A DNA stretch of 7,545 nt, from assembly GCA_013816275.1 (NCBI GenBank), contig JACDER010000057.1, forward strand, positions 1 through 7,545. The letters run 5' to 3'. The stretch's first letter is position 1. The number at the start of each line of letters is the position of its first letter. The stretch is from Actinomycetota bacterium. Lineage in GTDB: Bacteria > Actinomycetota > Thermoleophilia > Gaiellales > Gaiellaceae. The notes under the pieces were generated by a model, which was not told the DNA's origin, searched no databases, and saw only the letters and a program-made list of their open reading frames with translations. Below are positions 1-5,454 of this stretch, piece by piece. Position numbers and translations under genes: made by a program.

Positions 1-177
1 GCCCTCGAGCGCGGACAGGCCGCCGTCGCGGTCGCCGTGGATCTTCTCAGCCTCCGGGAAGAGCTCCGGGTTCGTCTGCCCGCGGTTGAAGAGCGTCACC
101 TCGTGCCCGCGCGCGAGTGCGTCTTCGACGAGCGCGCGACCGAGGAATCTCGTCCCCCCGATGATCAGCAACCGCAC
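1..177 (-). CDS. NAD(P)-dependent epimerase/dehydratase-like protein, N-terminal part (cut by window edge)
   Basis: The first 59 residues of an atypical short-chain dehydrogenase/reductase are visible; the rest lies left of the window. The N-terminus reads RLLIIGGTRFLGRALVEDAL, a beta strand followed by a glycine-rich dinucleotide-binding loop (GGTRFLG, about residues 7-13). After it comes the second strand EVTLFNRG, whose Asn-Arg suits NADP or NAD binding, then a GDRDGGLSAL segment. This pattern is typical of epimerase-like proteins annotated as NAD-dependent epimerase/dehydratase, related to the CSP41-type group. The GTG at 175-177 is the only plausible start, because a TAG lies in frame four codons upstream. 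There is no clear Shine-Dalgarno; a TAGCAT at 183-188 (minus strand), six bases before the GTG, could be a -10 box of a leaderless transcript (inference). The fold is well supported; the substrate is unknown. Confidence 0.85.
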   Translation of the reverse strand, partial: MRLLIIGGTRFLGRALVEDALARGHEVTLFNRGQTNPELFPEAEKIHGDRDGGLSALEG

Positions 178-223
178 ACCGCGATGCTAGTCGGAACGGT
201 TCGCTGCTAAAGCCGCGGAATCC

Positions 224-450
224 TCATGCTCGGCGCACCACTTCGCAGTCACCGGCGACGCCATCCCCTCGATCCGCCACAACCACGTCTCGTCCGGCTC
301 CGCAGAAGCAGATTGCGTCGAATCTTGCGTCTCGCATAAGAATCACGTCATCGTCGCTTCCGGCAAGGACCACGTCCGCGCAGCGCGGGTAGTCGAGGGG
401 CCAAGAGAAGCAACGGCGCGTGAGCGGAGCGTGCATCGAGTCAGTCCGCG
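224..450 (-). pseudogene. Out-of-frame C-terminal remnant of the secreted repeat protein
   Basis: This segment continues the repeat protein at 343-747 in another frame (-1 relative to it). It is open from just after a TGA near 455 down to the TGA at 224-226. It encodes an AGSDDDVILMRD element, then CGAGRDVVVADRGDGVAG and a closing DCEVVRR. That closing pattern (CGxGRDxVxADxxDxVxxDCExV) is the usual C-terminal end of actinobacterial GGxGxD repeat proteins. The upstream frame instead ends in a Thr/Arg/Ser-rich tail unlike the family. The simplest reading is loss of one base (or gain of two) at about 425-455, which separated this tail from its repeats. A sequencing or assembly error, or an in-frame start at the ATG ending at 436, cannot be excluded from sequence alone. 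Confidence 0.6.
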
Positions 451-747
451 ATCCTCAGCGTCGATTCGATCGTTGCCCGGGCCGCCCATGAGCAAATCAC
501 CGGAGGACCCCCCGATCAGTACGTCGCCACCCGCTCCGCCTATGAGTTGGTCTCGGCCTCCGTAGCCATAGATTCGATCGTCGCCTCCGCGACCGTCGAT
601 CCGGTCGGCCATGGGCGTTCCGCGGAGAACGTCGGCGCGGGGTGTTCCTGAGACTCGCAGGCCGTAGGCAACAGCGACGCTTGCCGCTCCGACAATGAAA
701 GCTGCGATGAATGCGACGGTTCCGCGTATCCGACTAGTACGAATCAC
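343..747 (-). CDS. Secreted calcium-binding-type nonapeptide (GGxGxDxxx) repeat protein, C-terminus frameshifted
   Basis: A 134-residue ORF begins at GTG (745-747). An ATG two bases upstream is out of frame and stops at once; a purine-rich GGGCGG lies about 4-9 bases before the GTG. Residues 1-28 look like a signal peptide or N-terminal anchor: Arg-rich start, then VAFIAAFIVGAASVAVA. Residues 34-96 are seven consecutive nine-residue units that sharpen from GTPRADVLR through GRGGDDRIY to GGPGNDRID. These are hemolysin-type (RTX) units, which in known proteins form Ca2+-binding parallel beta rolls. The unit is normally exported; no toxin or enzyme domain is visible. Directly after the seventh unit the frame loses family character (LTRCTLRSRAVASLG...) and ends at 343, while the expected tail is found in another frame at 224-450. 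The gene is therefore probably broken, or the product shortened. Confidence 0.65.
   Translation of the reverse strand: MIRTSRIRGTVAFIAAFIVGAASVAVAYGLRVSGTPRADVLRGTPMADRIDGRGGDDRIYGYGGRDQLIGGAGGDVLIGGSSGDLLMGGPGNDRIDAEDRGLTRCTLRSRAVASLGPSTTRAARTWSLPEATMT
460..648 (-). repeat. Seven tandem 27-bp (nine-residue) GGxGxDxxx units
   Basis: Codons for residues 34-96 of the repeat protein form seven exact nine-residue periods, each with Gly at position 1 and Asp at position 6 followed by a hydrophobic residue. The first two units (GTPRADVLR, GTPMADRID) are degenerate; the last three carry the canonical GG start. At DNA level the units have diverged, so this is a protein-level repeat and not a recent tandem array. 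Confidence 0.8.
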
Positions 748-806
748 ATGCCGCCCGGAGTCCCATGGGTAAACGGGTCGGCCATCGGCGGTTGCTCGAG
801 TCTTAA

Positions 807-1160
807 CTAGAAGTCCGCCAGCGCCTCCACGAGCCGGTCGACCTCTTCGGCCGTGTTGTAGTGGACGATCCCTGCGCGCACCGCGCCCTCGGGCTCGAGT
901 TCGAGCCGGCGCATGACCTCGACCGCGTAGTAGTTGCCGTGCCAGACCGCGATGTTCCGCTCGCCGAGCCCTTCCGCGCCCTCGCGCGCCGTCTTCCCCT
1001 CGACGTTGAAGGCGAACGTCGAGACCCGCCCGTCCATCGTCGTCGGGCCATACAGCTCACAGCCCGGCATGCCGCCGGAGCGCTCGCCCAGCTCGTTTTC
1101 TTGCGCCTGATGAATCGCGGACCAGCAGCGCCCCCCAACCGCACTCTCCAAGGCAGCTAC
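807..1160 (-). pseudogene. C-terminal fragment of a class V aminotransferase (diverged partial copy of the gene at 2368-3534)
   Basis: The frame ending at the TAG at 807-809 encodes a stretch that matches the last ~101 residues of the neighbouring aminotransferase at about 77% identity by hand count. It includes the shared blocks GRVSTFAFN, AVWHGNYYAVEVMRRL and EPEGAVRAGIVHYNTAEEVD. All visible indels are multiples of three: one codon gained near 1110 and two lost near 1080. The match is clear down to the Trp codon at 1122-1124 and probably extends to a VAA block ending at 1160. Upstream of that the frame runs into the 3' end of the secreted gene at 1195-1755 and shows no convincing homology. 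The N-terminal three quarters, including the PLP-binding lysine region, are missing, so it cannot be an active enzyme. An ATG ending at 1070 could start an 88-residue product, but no good ribosome binding site was seen. Confidence 0.8.
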
Positions 1161-1194
1161 GGGTAAGCGATCCCGGTTGTGACAGCGACGCAAA

Positions 1195-1755
1195 CTAGAG
1201 TTGAAACGTACGGGCAGTAGATCGCGGTATGCACTCGTTACCGAGAGAGCTCGACGTCGCTTTGTGCGGCCACGGCCGCGCGTAGTTCCGCCAGATGCAA
1301 GGCCGAACCGGAAGTTTCGCCGTCGGGACCGGCGCAATGCCGACTACCGCCAACGCGCGGTGGTCCCCTTGTCGAACCAATGTGACAGGGGTCCAGTGCC
1401 GGCCGCCATCTACAGTGATGAATCTGATTCGATCCGTGGTGTAACCAAGAGTTCCGTTGTAATTCCACTCAGTGTGGATGCGATAGTCGAGGGTCGCCCG
1501 CGCAGAGGGGATGAATACTTTGAATCTTTCGATCGCAACATCTTGAGTGTCATCAGTGATTGGCGTCCGAAAGACGACGCGACGCCCATTGCAGAGCGTG
1601 AGGCCACCCGATATCGTCCGAGCCCATCGAGGGGTGCAGCGGTACCCGCTAGAGGTATCGGTCACTTGAGGATCAAGCTTCCACTTAGCGAACGCGGTCG
1701 GGATGAAGATGGCAGCGAGGGCCACCACAGCAAAGGCCTTCATCCCCATTCGCAT
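1195..1755 (-). CDS. Small secreted protein of unknown function with one Asp-box-like motif
   Basis: A 186-residue ORF whose N-terminus is a convincing signal peptide: Met/Arg/Lys start, then AFAVVALAAIFIPTAFA with probable cleavage after AFA (about residue 23). The mature part has no membrane segment and contains paired cysteines in SGYRCTPRW, TLCNGRR, RPCIW and NECIP, which could form disulfides outside the cell. A TVDGGRHW motif near residue 115 resembles the Asp-box (SxDxGxTW) of sialidase/BNR-type beta propellers, but one motif in a 160-residue protein does not make a propeller. ATG codons ending at 1755, 1749 and 1743 are all possible starts; none has a well-placed Shine-Dalgarno, and the third gives the most typical signal peptide (MKAFAVV...). 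The gene is much less GC-rich (about 53-57% in sampled stretches) than the operon to the right, suggesting transfer or relaxed selection. I do not recognise the family. Confidence 0.6.
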   Translation of the reverse strand: MRMGMKAFAVVALAAIFIPTAFAKWKLDPQVTDTSSGYRCTPRWARTISGGLTLCNGRRVVFRTPITDDTQDVAIERFKVFIPSARATLDYRIHTEWNYNGTLGYTTDRIRFITVDGGRHWTPVTLVRQGDHRALAVVGIAPVPTAKLPVRPCIWRNYARPWPHKATSSSLGNECIPRSTARTFQL

Positions 1756-1845
1756 GGGACGGTGTAGCGACGAGGCCGCGGAAGTTTGCGCTAGAAACGA
1801 GATCGAGCCACCGCCCCTCGCGCGCTATAGCTGAAAGGACGATGC

Positions 1846-2028
1846 CTATTGCTCCGCGAGGCTATCTTCCCCACCCCTGACGCTATCCTCCCGGTCATCA
1901 CCGCTATGCTCCCCGCCGACGGTTGGTTTCGGAGGAACCGCCGGGAGGCCAGGCGGAGGCGGAACTGGCATCGGGTACGGGGGATCCTCGCCTGATACTC
2001 CATGATCGTGATCATCGGCGTCCGACAC
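1846..2028 (-). CDS. Doubtful small Pro/Asp-rich ORF (60 residues)
   Basis: The frame runs from a GTG at 2026-2028 to a TAG at 1846-1848. The N-terminus is Asp/His-rich (SDADDHDHG). The middle has 12 prolines in 21 residues (PPYPMPVPPPPGLPAVPPKP within it). The acidic C-terminus contains three seven-residue periods with EHS, EDS and EDS cores. The heptad coincides with a 21-bp DNA repeat in the same phase, which gives modest support for coding. Against it: no clear ribosome binding site, unremarkable codon bias, and no family I recognise. It could equally be a chance frame in decayed sequence. Confidence 0.2.
   Translation of the reverse strand: MSDADDHDHGVSGEDPPYPMPVPPPPGLPAVPPKPTVGGEHSGDDREDSVRGGEDSLAEQ
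1861..1923. repeat. Three imperfect 21-bp tandem units
   Basis: Units begin at 1861, 1882 and 1903 with GCTATCTTCCCC, GCTATCCTCCCG and GCTATGCTCCCC, spaced exactly 21 bases apart; the second halves differ. On the minus strand each unit contributes a Glu-Asp/His-Ser triplet in the frame of the small ORF at 1846-2028. Confidence 0.5.
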
Positions 2029-2367
2029 GCGTCCATCGTATCGGCGTGGCGCGGCAAGACGTTGAGCGATGGATCAGACGATCGAGACCATTTCGCGGCT
2101 ATTACCTACGGCGATTCAAGGCAGCTCGCGTGGACGTATGGCGCGTGAACTATTGAACGCCCCGGACGGTACGGTTCAGATTCGCTGGAGAAATCGGTTG
2201 CGGACGGAGCAGACGGTGACGGCGGCCCGCGGCAGTGGACCCGCCTGCCGCATCAGTCATGAAAGTGCGTTGCGCGTCGTCATCGGGCGCCGCACAAGCA
2301 TTGCTGACAGCAGGATGCACCTCGTGTAGACCGCTTCGAGCGGGCTGAAGAGCGGCGAGCTTGCGGG

Positions 2368-3534
2368 CTACGGGCTAAGGAGCGCCTCCAGCAGCCGATC
2401 GACCTCCTCCGCGGTGTTGTAGTGCACGATGCCCGCGCGGACCGCGCCCTCCGGCTCGAGCCCGAGCCGGCGCATGACCTCGACCGCGTAGTAGTTCCCG
2501 TGCCAGACGGCGAGGTTCTGCTCGCCGAGCCGCTCCGCGACCTCCCTGGCCGCCCGGCCCTCGATGTTGAAAGCGAAGGTCGAGACCCGGCCCTCCATCG
2601 TCCGCGGCCCGTAGAGCTGACAGCTCGCGGGCAGGCCGTCGAGGAACCGCTCGCCGAGCTCGTGCTCGTGCGCCAGGATCGCGTCCCACCCGAGCGAGCC
2701 GATGTAGTCGACGGCCGCGACGAAGCCGGCGAGGAGCTCGTGCGGCAGCGTGCCCGTCTCGAAGCGGTGGCCGGGCGGTTGCTCAGGCGCGGGGCGCACC
2801 TTGTACGGGCGCCAGCGCTCGAGCAGCTCCCTGCGGCCGAACGCCACGCCGAGGTGCGGCCCGTAGAACTTGTACGGCGAGCAGATCAGGACGTCGACGC
2901 CGAGTGCCGCGACGTCGATGGGGCCGTGCGGCGCATAGTGGACGGCGTCGGCCCAGGCGAGCGCACCGGCCTCGTGCGCGAGCTCGGCCACGCGGGCGAC
3001 GTCCACGAGCGTCCCGACCGCGTTCGACGCGACCGGGAAGGCGACGACCTTCGTCCGCTCGGAGAGCTGCCGCTCGAGATCCGCGAGGTCGAGCCGGCAA
3101 TCCGCGTCGATGTCCACGAAGCCGATCTCGATCCCGAGGTCGTGCTCGAGCTCGAGCCAGGGCGAGACGTTTGCGTCGTGGTCGAGCCGCGTCACGAGCA
3201 CCTGGTCGCCTTCGGCGAGCTCTCGCGCGGCCGTCCGCGTTAGCGCGAAGTTCAGCGTCGTCATGTTCGCGCCGAAGACGACCTCTTCGGGAGAGCAGCC
3301 GAGGAATCCGCCGGCTGCGAGCCGGGCATCCGTGATCAGCGCCTCGGTCGCCCGGCTGGTTCCGTAGGGCCCTCCGACGTTCGCGTTCGACTCGCGCAGG
3401 TACGTCGCGATCGCGTCGATCACCTCGTCGGGAACCTGCGTCCCGCCCGGCCCGTCGAAGAAGGCGAGCGGCGAGTCGAGCGCCGAGAAGCGGCGCCGAA
3501 CTGCGTCCACGTCCAGCCGGGCTTCGACTTTCAC
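2368..3534 (-). CDS. Class V aminotransferase, cysteine-desulfurase-like protein without the catalytic Cys
   Basis: A PLP-dependent fold-type I enzyme of about 388 residues. Numbered from GTG 3534: FFDGPGGTQVPDEV (25-38) is the N-terminal substrate loop; GANMTT (88-93) is the phosphate-binding turn; RLDHDANVSPW (116-126) holds the His expected to stack on PLP; WADAVHYAPHG (194-204) holds the Asp that pairs with the pyridine nitrogen; SPYKFYGPHLG (219-229) carries the Schiff-base Lys (222). These fit the family of cysteine-desulfurase-like proteins in the VC1184-type group (TIGR01976, from memory). Where true desulfurases have their mobile catalytic Cys loop, this protein reads AVWHGNYYAVEVM, so sulfur transfer is unlikely; the substrate is unknown. 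The frame is open to an ATG at 3591, but that would overlap the divergent gene and add 19 atypical residues. The GTG at 3532-3534 gives the normal family N-terminus. An AAGGAT lies about 11 bases upstream, rather far for a ribosome binding site. Confidence 0.9.
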   Translation of the reverse strand: MKVEARLDVDAVRRRFSALDSPLAFFDGPGGTQVPDEVIDAIATYLRESNANVGGPYGTSRATEALITDARLAAGGFLGCSPEEVVFGANMTTLNFALTRTAARELAEGDQVLVTRLDHDANVSPWLELEHDLGIEIGFVDIDADCRLDLADLERQLSERTKVVAFPVASNAVGTLVDVARVAELAHEAGALAWADAVHYAPHGPIDVAALGVDVLICSPYKFYGPHLGVAFGRRELLERWRPYKVRPAPEQPPGHRFETGTLPHELLAGFVAAVDYIGSLGWDAILAHEHELGERFLDGLPASCQLYGPRTMEGRVSTFAFNIEGRAAREVAERLGEQNLAVWHGNYYAVEVMRRLGLEPEGAVRAGIVHYNTAEEVDRLLEALLSP

Positions 3535-3559
3535 GCCGTAACCGTATCCTTGCCGCGCC
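3535..3559. promoter_or_regulatory. Short divergent start region between aminotransferase and oxidoreductase genes
   Basis: Only 25 bases separate the two divergent GTG starts. A TATCCT at 3545-3550 would sit about nine bases before the plus-strand GTG, so it could act as a -10 box for a nearly leaderless transcript. Neither direction has a clear Shine-Dalgarno at normal spacing. Any -35 elements must lie inside the opposite coding sequence, or at least one true start is further inside its gene. The assignment is inference. Confidence 0.3.
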
Positions 3560-4603
3560 GTGTCCGATCGCTTCGCCGTCTTCGGCGCCACCGGCTATAC
3601 CGGAACGCTGGTCTGCGCGCGGGCGCGCGAGCTCGGGATTCCGCTCCGGCTGGTCGGCCGGCGCGAGGATGCGCTCCGCGCGTTGGCCCGGCCGGACGAG
3701 GAGGTGCGCGTCGCGGATGCCCGCGACCCAGGCTCGCTCGCGCGGGCGTTCGAAGGCGCGGGAGTGGTGGCATCGTGCGCGACGAGCTTCCTGGAGATGG
3801 GGGAGGTCACGGTCCGGGCGGCGATCGACGCGGGCGCGCACTACCTCGACACGAGCGGCGAGCAGGCGTTCGCCAGGATCGTCTACGAGCGCCTCGGGCC
3901 TGAGGCCGAGCGGCGTGGAGTCGCGCTGCTGACCTCGTTCGGATTCGACTATGTCCCCGGGGATCTGGCAGCCCGTCTGGCCGCGGAGGGTCTCGAGCCG
4001 TTGGACGAGATCGTCGTCGCCTACTCGGTTGCGAACATCGCCTCGACCCGAGGCACGCGGCGGACGGTAGTTCGGGTGATGGGCCGGCCCCTCGTCGCGT
4101 GGAGCGGCGGCCGCCTCGTTCCGTCGCGCTTCGGTGCGACCGTCCGCCGGATCCGGTTCCCGTTCGGTGAGCGGGACGTCGTCGAATGGGGCGGCACCGA
4201 GCCCTTCTCGGTGCCTCGTCACACGGACGTGCGCGAAGTCCGCTCATACGTTCGCGCCCCACGCGCGGCCGCCAGGCTTGCGCCGTTCGCGCGGCTCGTC
4301 GCACCCCTCGTGCGGCCGATGTTGCTCCTCCGTGGAGACCCATCCGAGGCGAAGCGGCGCGAGGCGCTGTTCGCCGTCGTTGCCGAGGCGCGAGGCCCGG
4401 CCGGAGGCAGGAGCGTGACACTGACCGGCACCGACCCCTACGGGTTGACCGCCCTCCTGATCGCACGAGCGGCGGTGGCGCTTCTGGCGGGAGAGGCTCG
4501 AGGCGCGGGCGCGCTCGCCCCGGCAGAGGCATTCGACGCCACGACCTTCATCGAGTCGCTCGCTCCGCTGCTGGTGCCCGGTGACGTCCGGAGCTGGACC
4601 TAG
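3560..4603 (+). CDS. Saccharopine-dehydrogenase-like NAD(P)-binding oxidoreductase
   Basis: 347 residues from GTG. Residues 5-15 (FAVFGATGYTG) form a Rossmann beta strand and a GxxGxxG loop (G9, G12, G15). LVGRR at 31-35 ends the second strand with basic residues, which favours NADP(H). The central part shows the family pattern SCATSFLEMGEVTVRAAIDAG, then HYLDTSGE, then LLTSFGFDYVPGDLAA, as in saccharopine dehydrogenase NADP-binding-domain proteins and trans-acting enoyl reductases of actinobacteria. The C-terminal half is Arg- and hydrophobic-rich with the expected TGTDPYGLTA element. Saccharopine dehydrogenase activity itself is not implied; no lysine-pathway gene is nearby. It heads a rightward gene run, and the next start is nine bases past its stop. 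A later start is conceivable, but the Rossmann strand begins at residue 5, so the GTG fits well. Confidence 0.85.
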   Translation: MSDRFAVFGATGYTGTLVCARARELGIPLRLVGRREDALRALARPDEEVRVADARDPGSLARAFEGAGVVASCATSFLEMGEVTVRAAIDAGAHYLDTSGEQAFARIVYERLGPEAERRGVALLTSFGFDYVPGDLAARLAAEGLEPLDEIVVAYSVANIASTRGTRRTVVRVMGRPLVAWSGGRLVPSRFGATVRRIRFPFGERDVVEWGGTEPFSVPRHTDVREVRSYVRAPRAAARLAPFARLVAPLVRPMLLLRGDPSEAKRREALFAVVAEARGPAGGRSVTLTGTDPYGLTALLIARAAVALLAGEARGAGALAPAEAFDATTFIESLAPLLVPGDVRSWT

Positions 4604-4605
4604 GG
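4602..4605 (+). promoter_or_regulatory. Ribosome binding site AGGG overlapping the upstream stop codon
   Basis: AGGG at 4602-4605 lies seven bases before the GTG at 4613 and shares its AG with the TAG stop of the oxidoreductase gene. It is among the better-placed Shine-Dalgarno-like sites in the window. It supports the GTG at 4613 over the in-frame ATG at 4634, and suggests translational coupling. Confidence 0.4.
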
Positions 4606-4612
4606 TTCAGGC

Positions 4613-4798
4613 GTGCGCTGGCGGCAAAAGCCGATGACCGAGGCTGAGTGCTATGCCCGCTGCTACGGGGGACCGCGCCGGATCGAGGCCGTTCGCCCGG
4701 CCTCCGATCGGCCGCGCCTCGTCGCGACCCTTTCGGGCGAGCAGATCCGCCGGCTGTTCGAGCGGCGCCTCGACTCGCGTGAGCGCGAGGCGGCATAG
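4613..4798 (+). CDS. Small conserved-looking protein with N-terminal CxxxC motif
   Basis: 61 residues from GTG 4613, or 54 from ATG 4634. It begins VRWRQKPMTEAECYARCYGG: a short basic lead, then an acidic helix with Cys-x3-Cys. A basic, Pro-containing linker follows, then SGEQIRRLFERRLDSREREAA, a likely amphipathic helix. There is no signal peptide or membrane segment, so it is probably cytosolic. The two cysteines could bind metal or be redox active, but no second Cys/His pair is visible. It sits nine bases after the oxidoreductase with the AGGG site overlapping that stop, so co-expression is likely. High-GC third positions match the neighbours, supporting coding. I do not recognise a named family. 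Confidence 0.6.
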   Translation: MRWRQKPMTEAECYARCYGGPRRIEAVRPASDRPRLVATLSGEQIRRLFERRLDSREREAA

Positions 4799-4907
4799 TT
4801 GCGAGCCCGATGGAAGGCCTGCGTCAGGCTGCGCCGCCGGGGCCCTGCGGCATCCCGGCTCTGGATCGCTCCCCGCCCGCGCCTGCGTTGCGGCCCGGTA
4901 GCCCGCG

Positions 4908-5435
4908 GTGAGCGGCACACCCGCTGCCGAAACGCCAAGTGACGTCCCCGACGTCCTTGCCCCCGGCCTGAGGGGGATCTTCTGCGGCATCAACCCGGGC
5001 CGCGTGTCGGCCGCTGCCCGGGCCCATTTCGCAAATCCGCGCAACGACTTCTGGCGGCTGCTGCACGACGCGGGCTTCACGCCGCGCCTGCTCGCGCGGG
5101 AGGAGCAGTTCGAGCTCCCGCGGTACGGGTACGGGGTCACGAACGCGGCGTACAGGACGACTCCCGGCTCCGGTGATCTCCGGCGCGCCGACTTCGCCGG
5201 CTCGGCGGAGCGGCTCATGGAGCTGGCGCGGGAGCTCGAGCCCGGCGTGATCGCCTTCGTCGGCAAGGAGGCCTATCGCGGCGCCTTCGGCGAGCGCCCG
5301 GAGCTCGGCCTCCAGAAGCGGAAGCTCGGGGCAACGCGTCTCTACGTGCTCCCGTCGACGTCGCCGGCGAACGCCGCCGTCCCGTACTCTGAGCGGCTGC
5401 GCTGGTTCCGCCGGCTCGCACGGCTGCCCGGCTGA
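4908..5435 (+). CDS. mug: G/U mismatch-specific uracil-DNA glycosylase (Mug/TDG family)
   Basis: 175 residues, close to the 168 of E. coli Mug. It removes uracil (and related lesions) from G:U or G:T mispairs to start base-excision repair. Motif A is FCGINPG (25-31), with Asn29 matching the catalytic Asn18 of E. coli Mug. NPRNDFWRLLHDAGFTP (43-59) matches the conserved HPANRFW...AGFT region of Mug, followed by YGVTN (75-79). VIAFVGKEAY (114-123) precedes LPSTSPANA (148-156), the second active-site loop; its PSxSxAN form is TDG-like and differs from the NPSGLSR of E. coli Mug. The GTG at 4908 is the earliest possible start, because an in-frame TAG ends at 4901. It lies 109 bases after the small CxxxC gene, a gap holding only a weak hairpin (stem arms 4833-4837 and 4847-4851) without a T-run. 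Confidence 0.92.
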   Translation: MSGTPAAETPSDVPDVLAPGLRGIFCGINPGRVSAAARAHFANPRNDFWRLLHDAGFTPRLLAREEQFELPRYGYGVTNAAYRTTPGSGDLRRADFAGSAERLMELARELEPGVIAFVGKEAYRGAFGERPELGLQKRKLGATRLYVLPSTSPANAAVPYSERLRWFRRLARLPG

Positions 5436-5454
5436 CCGTTTACGCTCGCCTTTT

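Larger units (their letters stand above)
1756..2367. other. Gene-poor, lower-GC intergenic stretch
   Basis: These 612 bases separate the secreted protein gene from the end of the aminotransferase. Sampled GC is about 55-60%, well below the right half of the window. Frames of 60-90 codons exist on both strands, but most show no domain, biased third codon position or ribosome binding site. The one with some internal structure is the Pro/Asp-rich frame at 1846-2028. A plus-strand frame at 2069-2329 starts with ATG but has no recognisable homology. No tRNA, transposase remnant, terminal inverted repeat or strong terminator hairpin with a T-run was seen. It may be promoter region plus decayed sequence. 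Confidence 0.5.

Noticed and set aside
1161..1337. Upstream extension of the aminotransferase fragment frame to an apparent start at 1337
   Set aside because: It overlaps the 3' end of the secreted protein gene in another frame and is Arg/Ser-rich without convincing similarity to the aminotransferase; only scattered matches (such as an RF and a His) were found.
1201..1767. 188-codon plus-strand frame opposite the secreted protein gene
   Set aside because: Antisense to a gene with a strong signal peptide; the Arg-rich translation shows no domain.
1861..1923. 21-bp units considered as a CRISPR-like or iteron array
   Set aside because: Only three imperfect units directly abutting, no unique spacers, and no replication or Cas gene nearby.
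2069..2329. 86-codon plus-strand frame in the low-GC gap
   Set aside because: It starts with ATG, but has no ribosome binding site, no recognisable family and no internal structure. It remains a chance frame unless homologs are found.
2783..4222. A 479-codon open frame on the minus strand spanning the aminotransferase 5' part and the oxidoreductase
   Set aside because: It is an Arg/Ala/Pro-rich frame produced by high GC. It is out of frame with the clear aminotransferase and antisense to the clear oxidoreductase, with no domain of its own.
4833..4851. Hairpin GCCGC/GCGGC in the gap before mug as a terminator
   Set aside because: The stem is only five pairs with a nine-base loop and no T-run; hairpins this weak are expected by chance at this GC.
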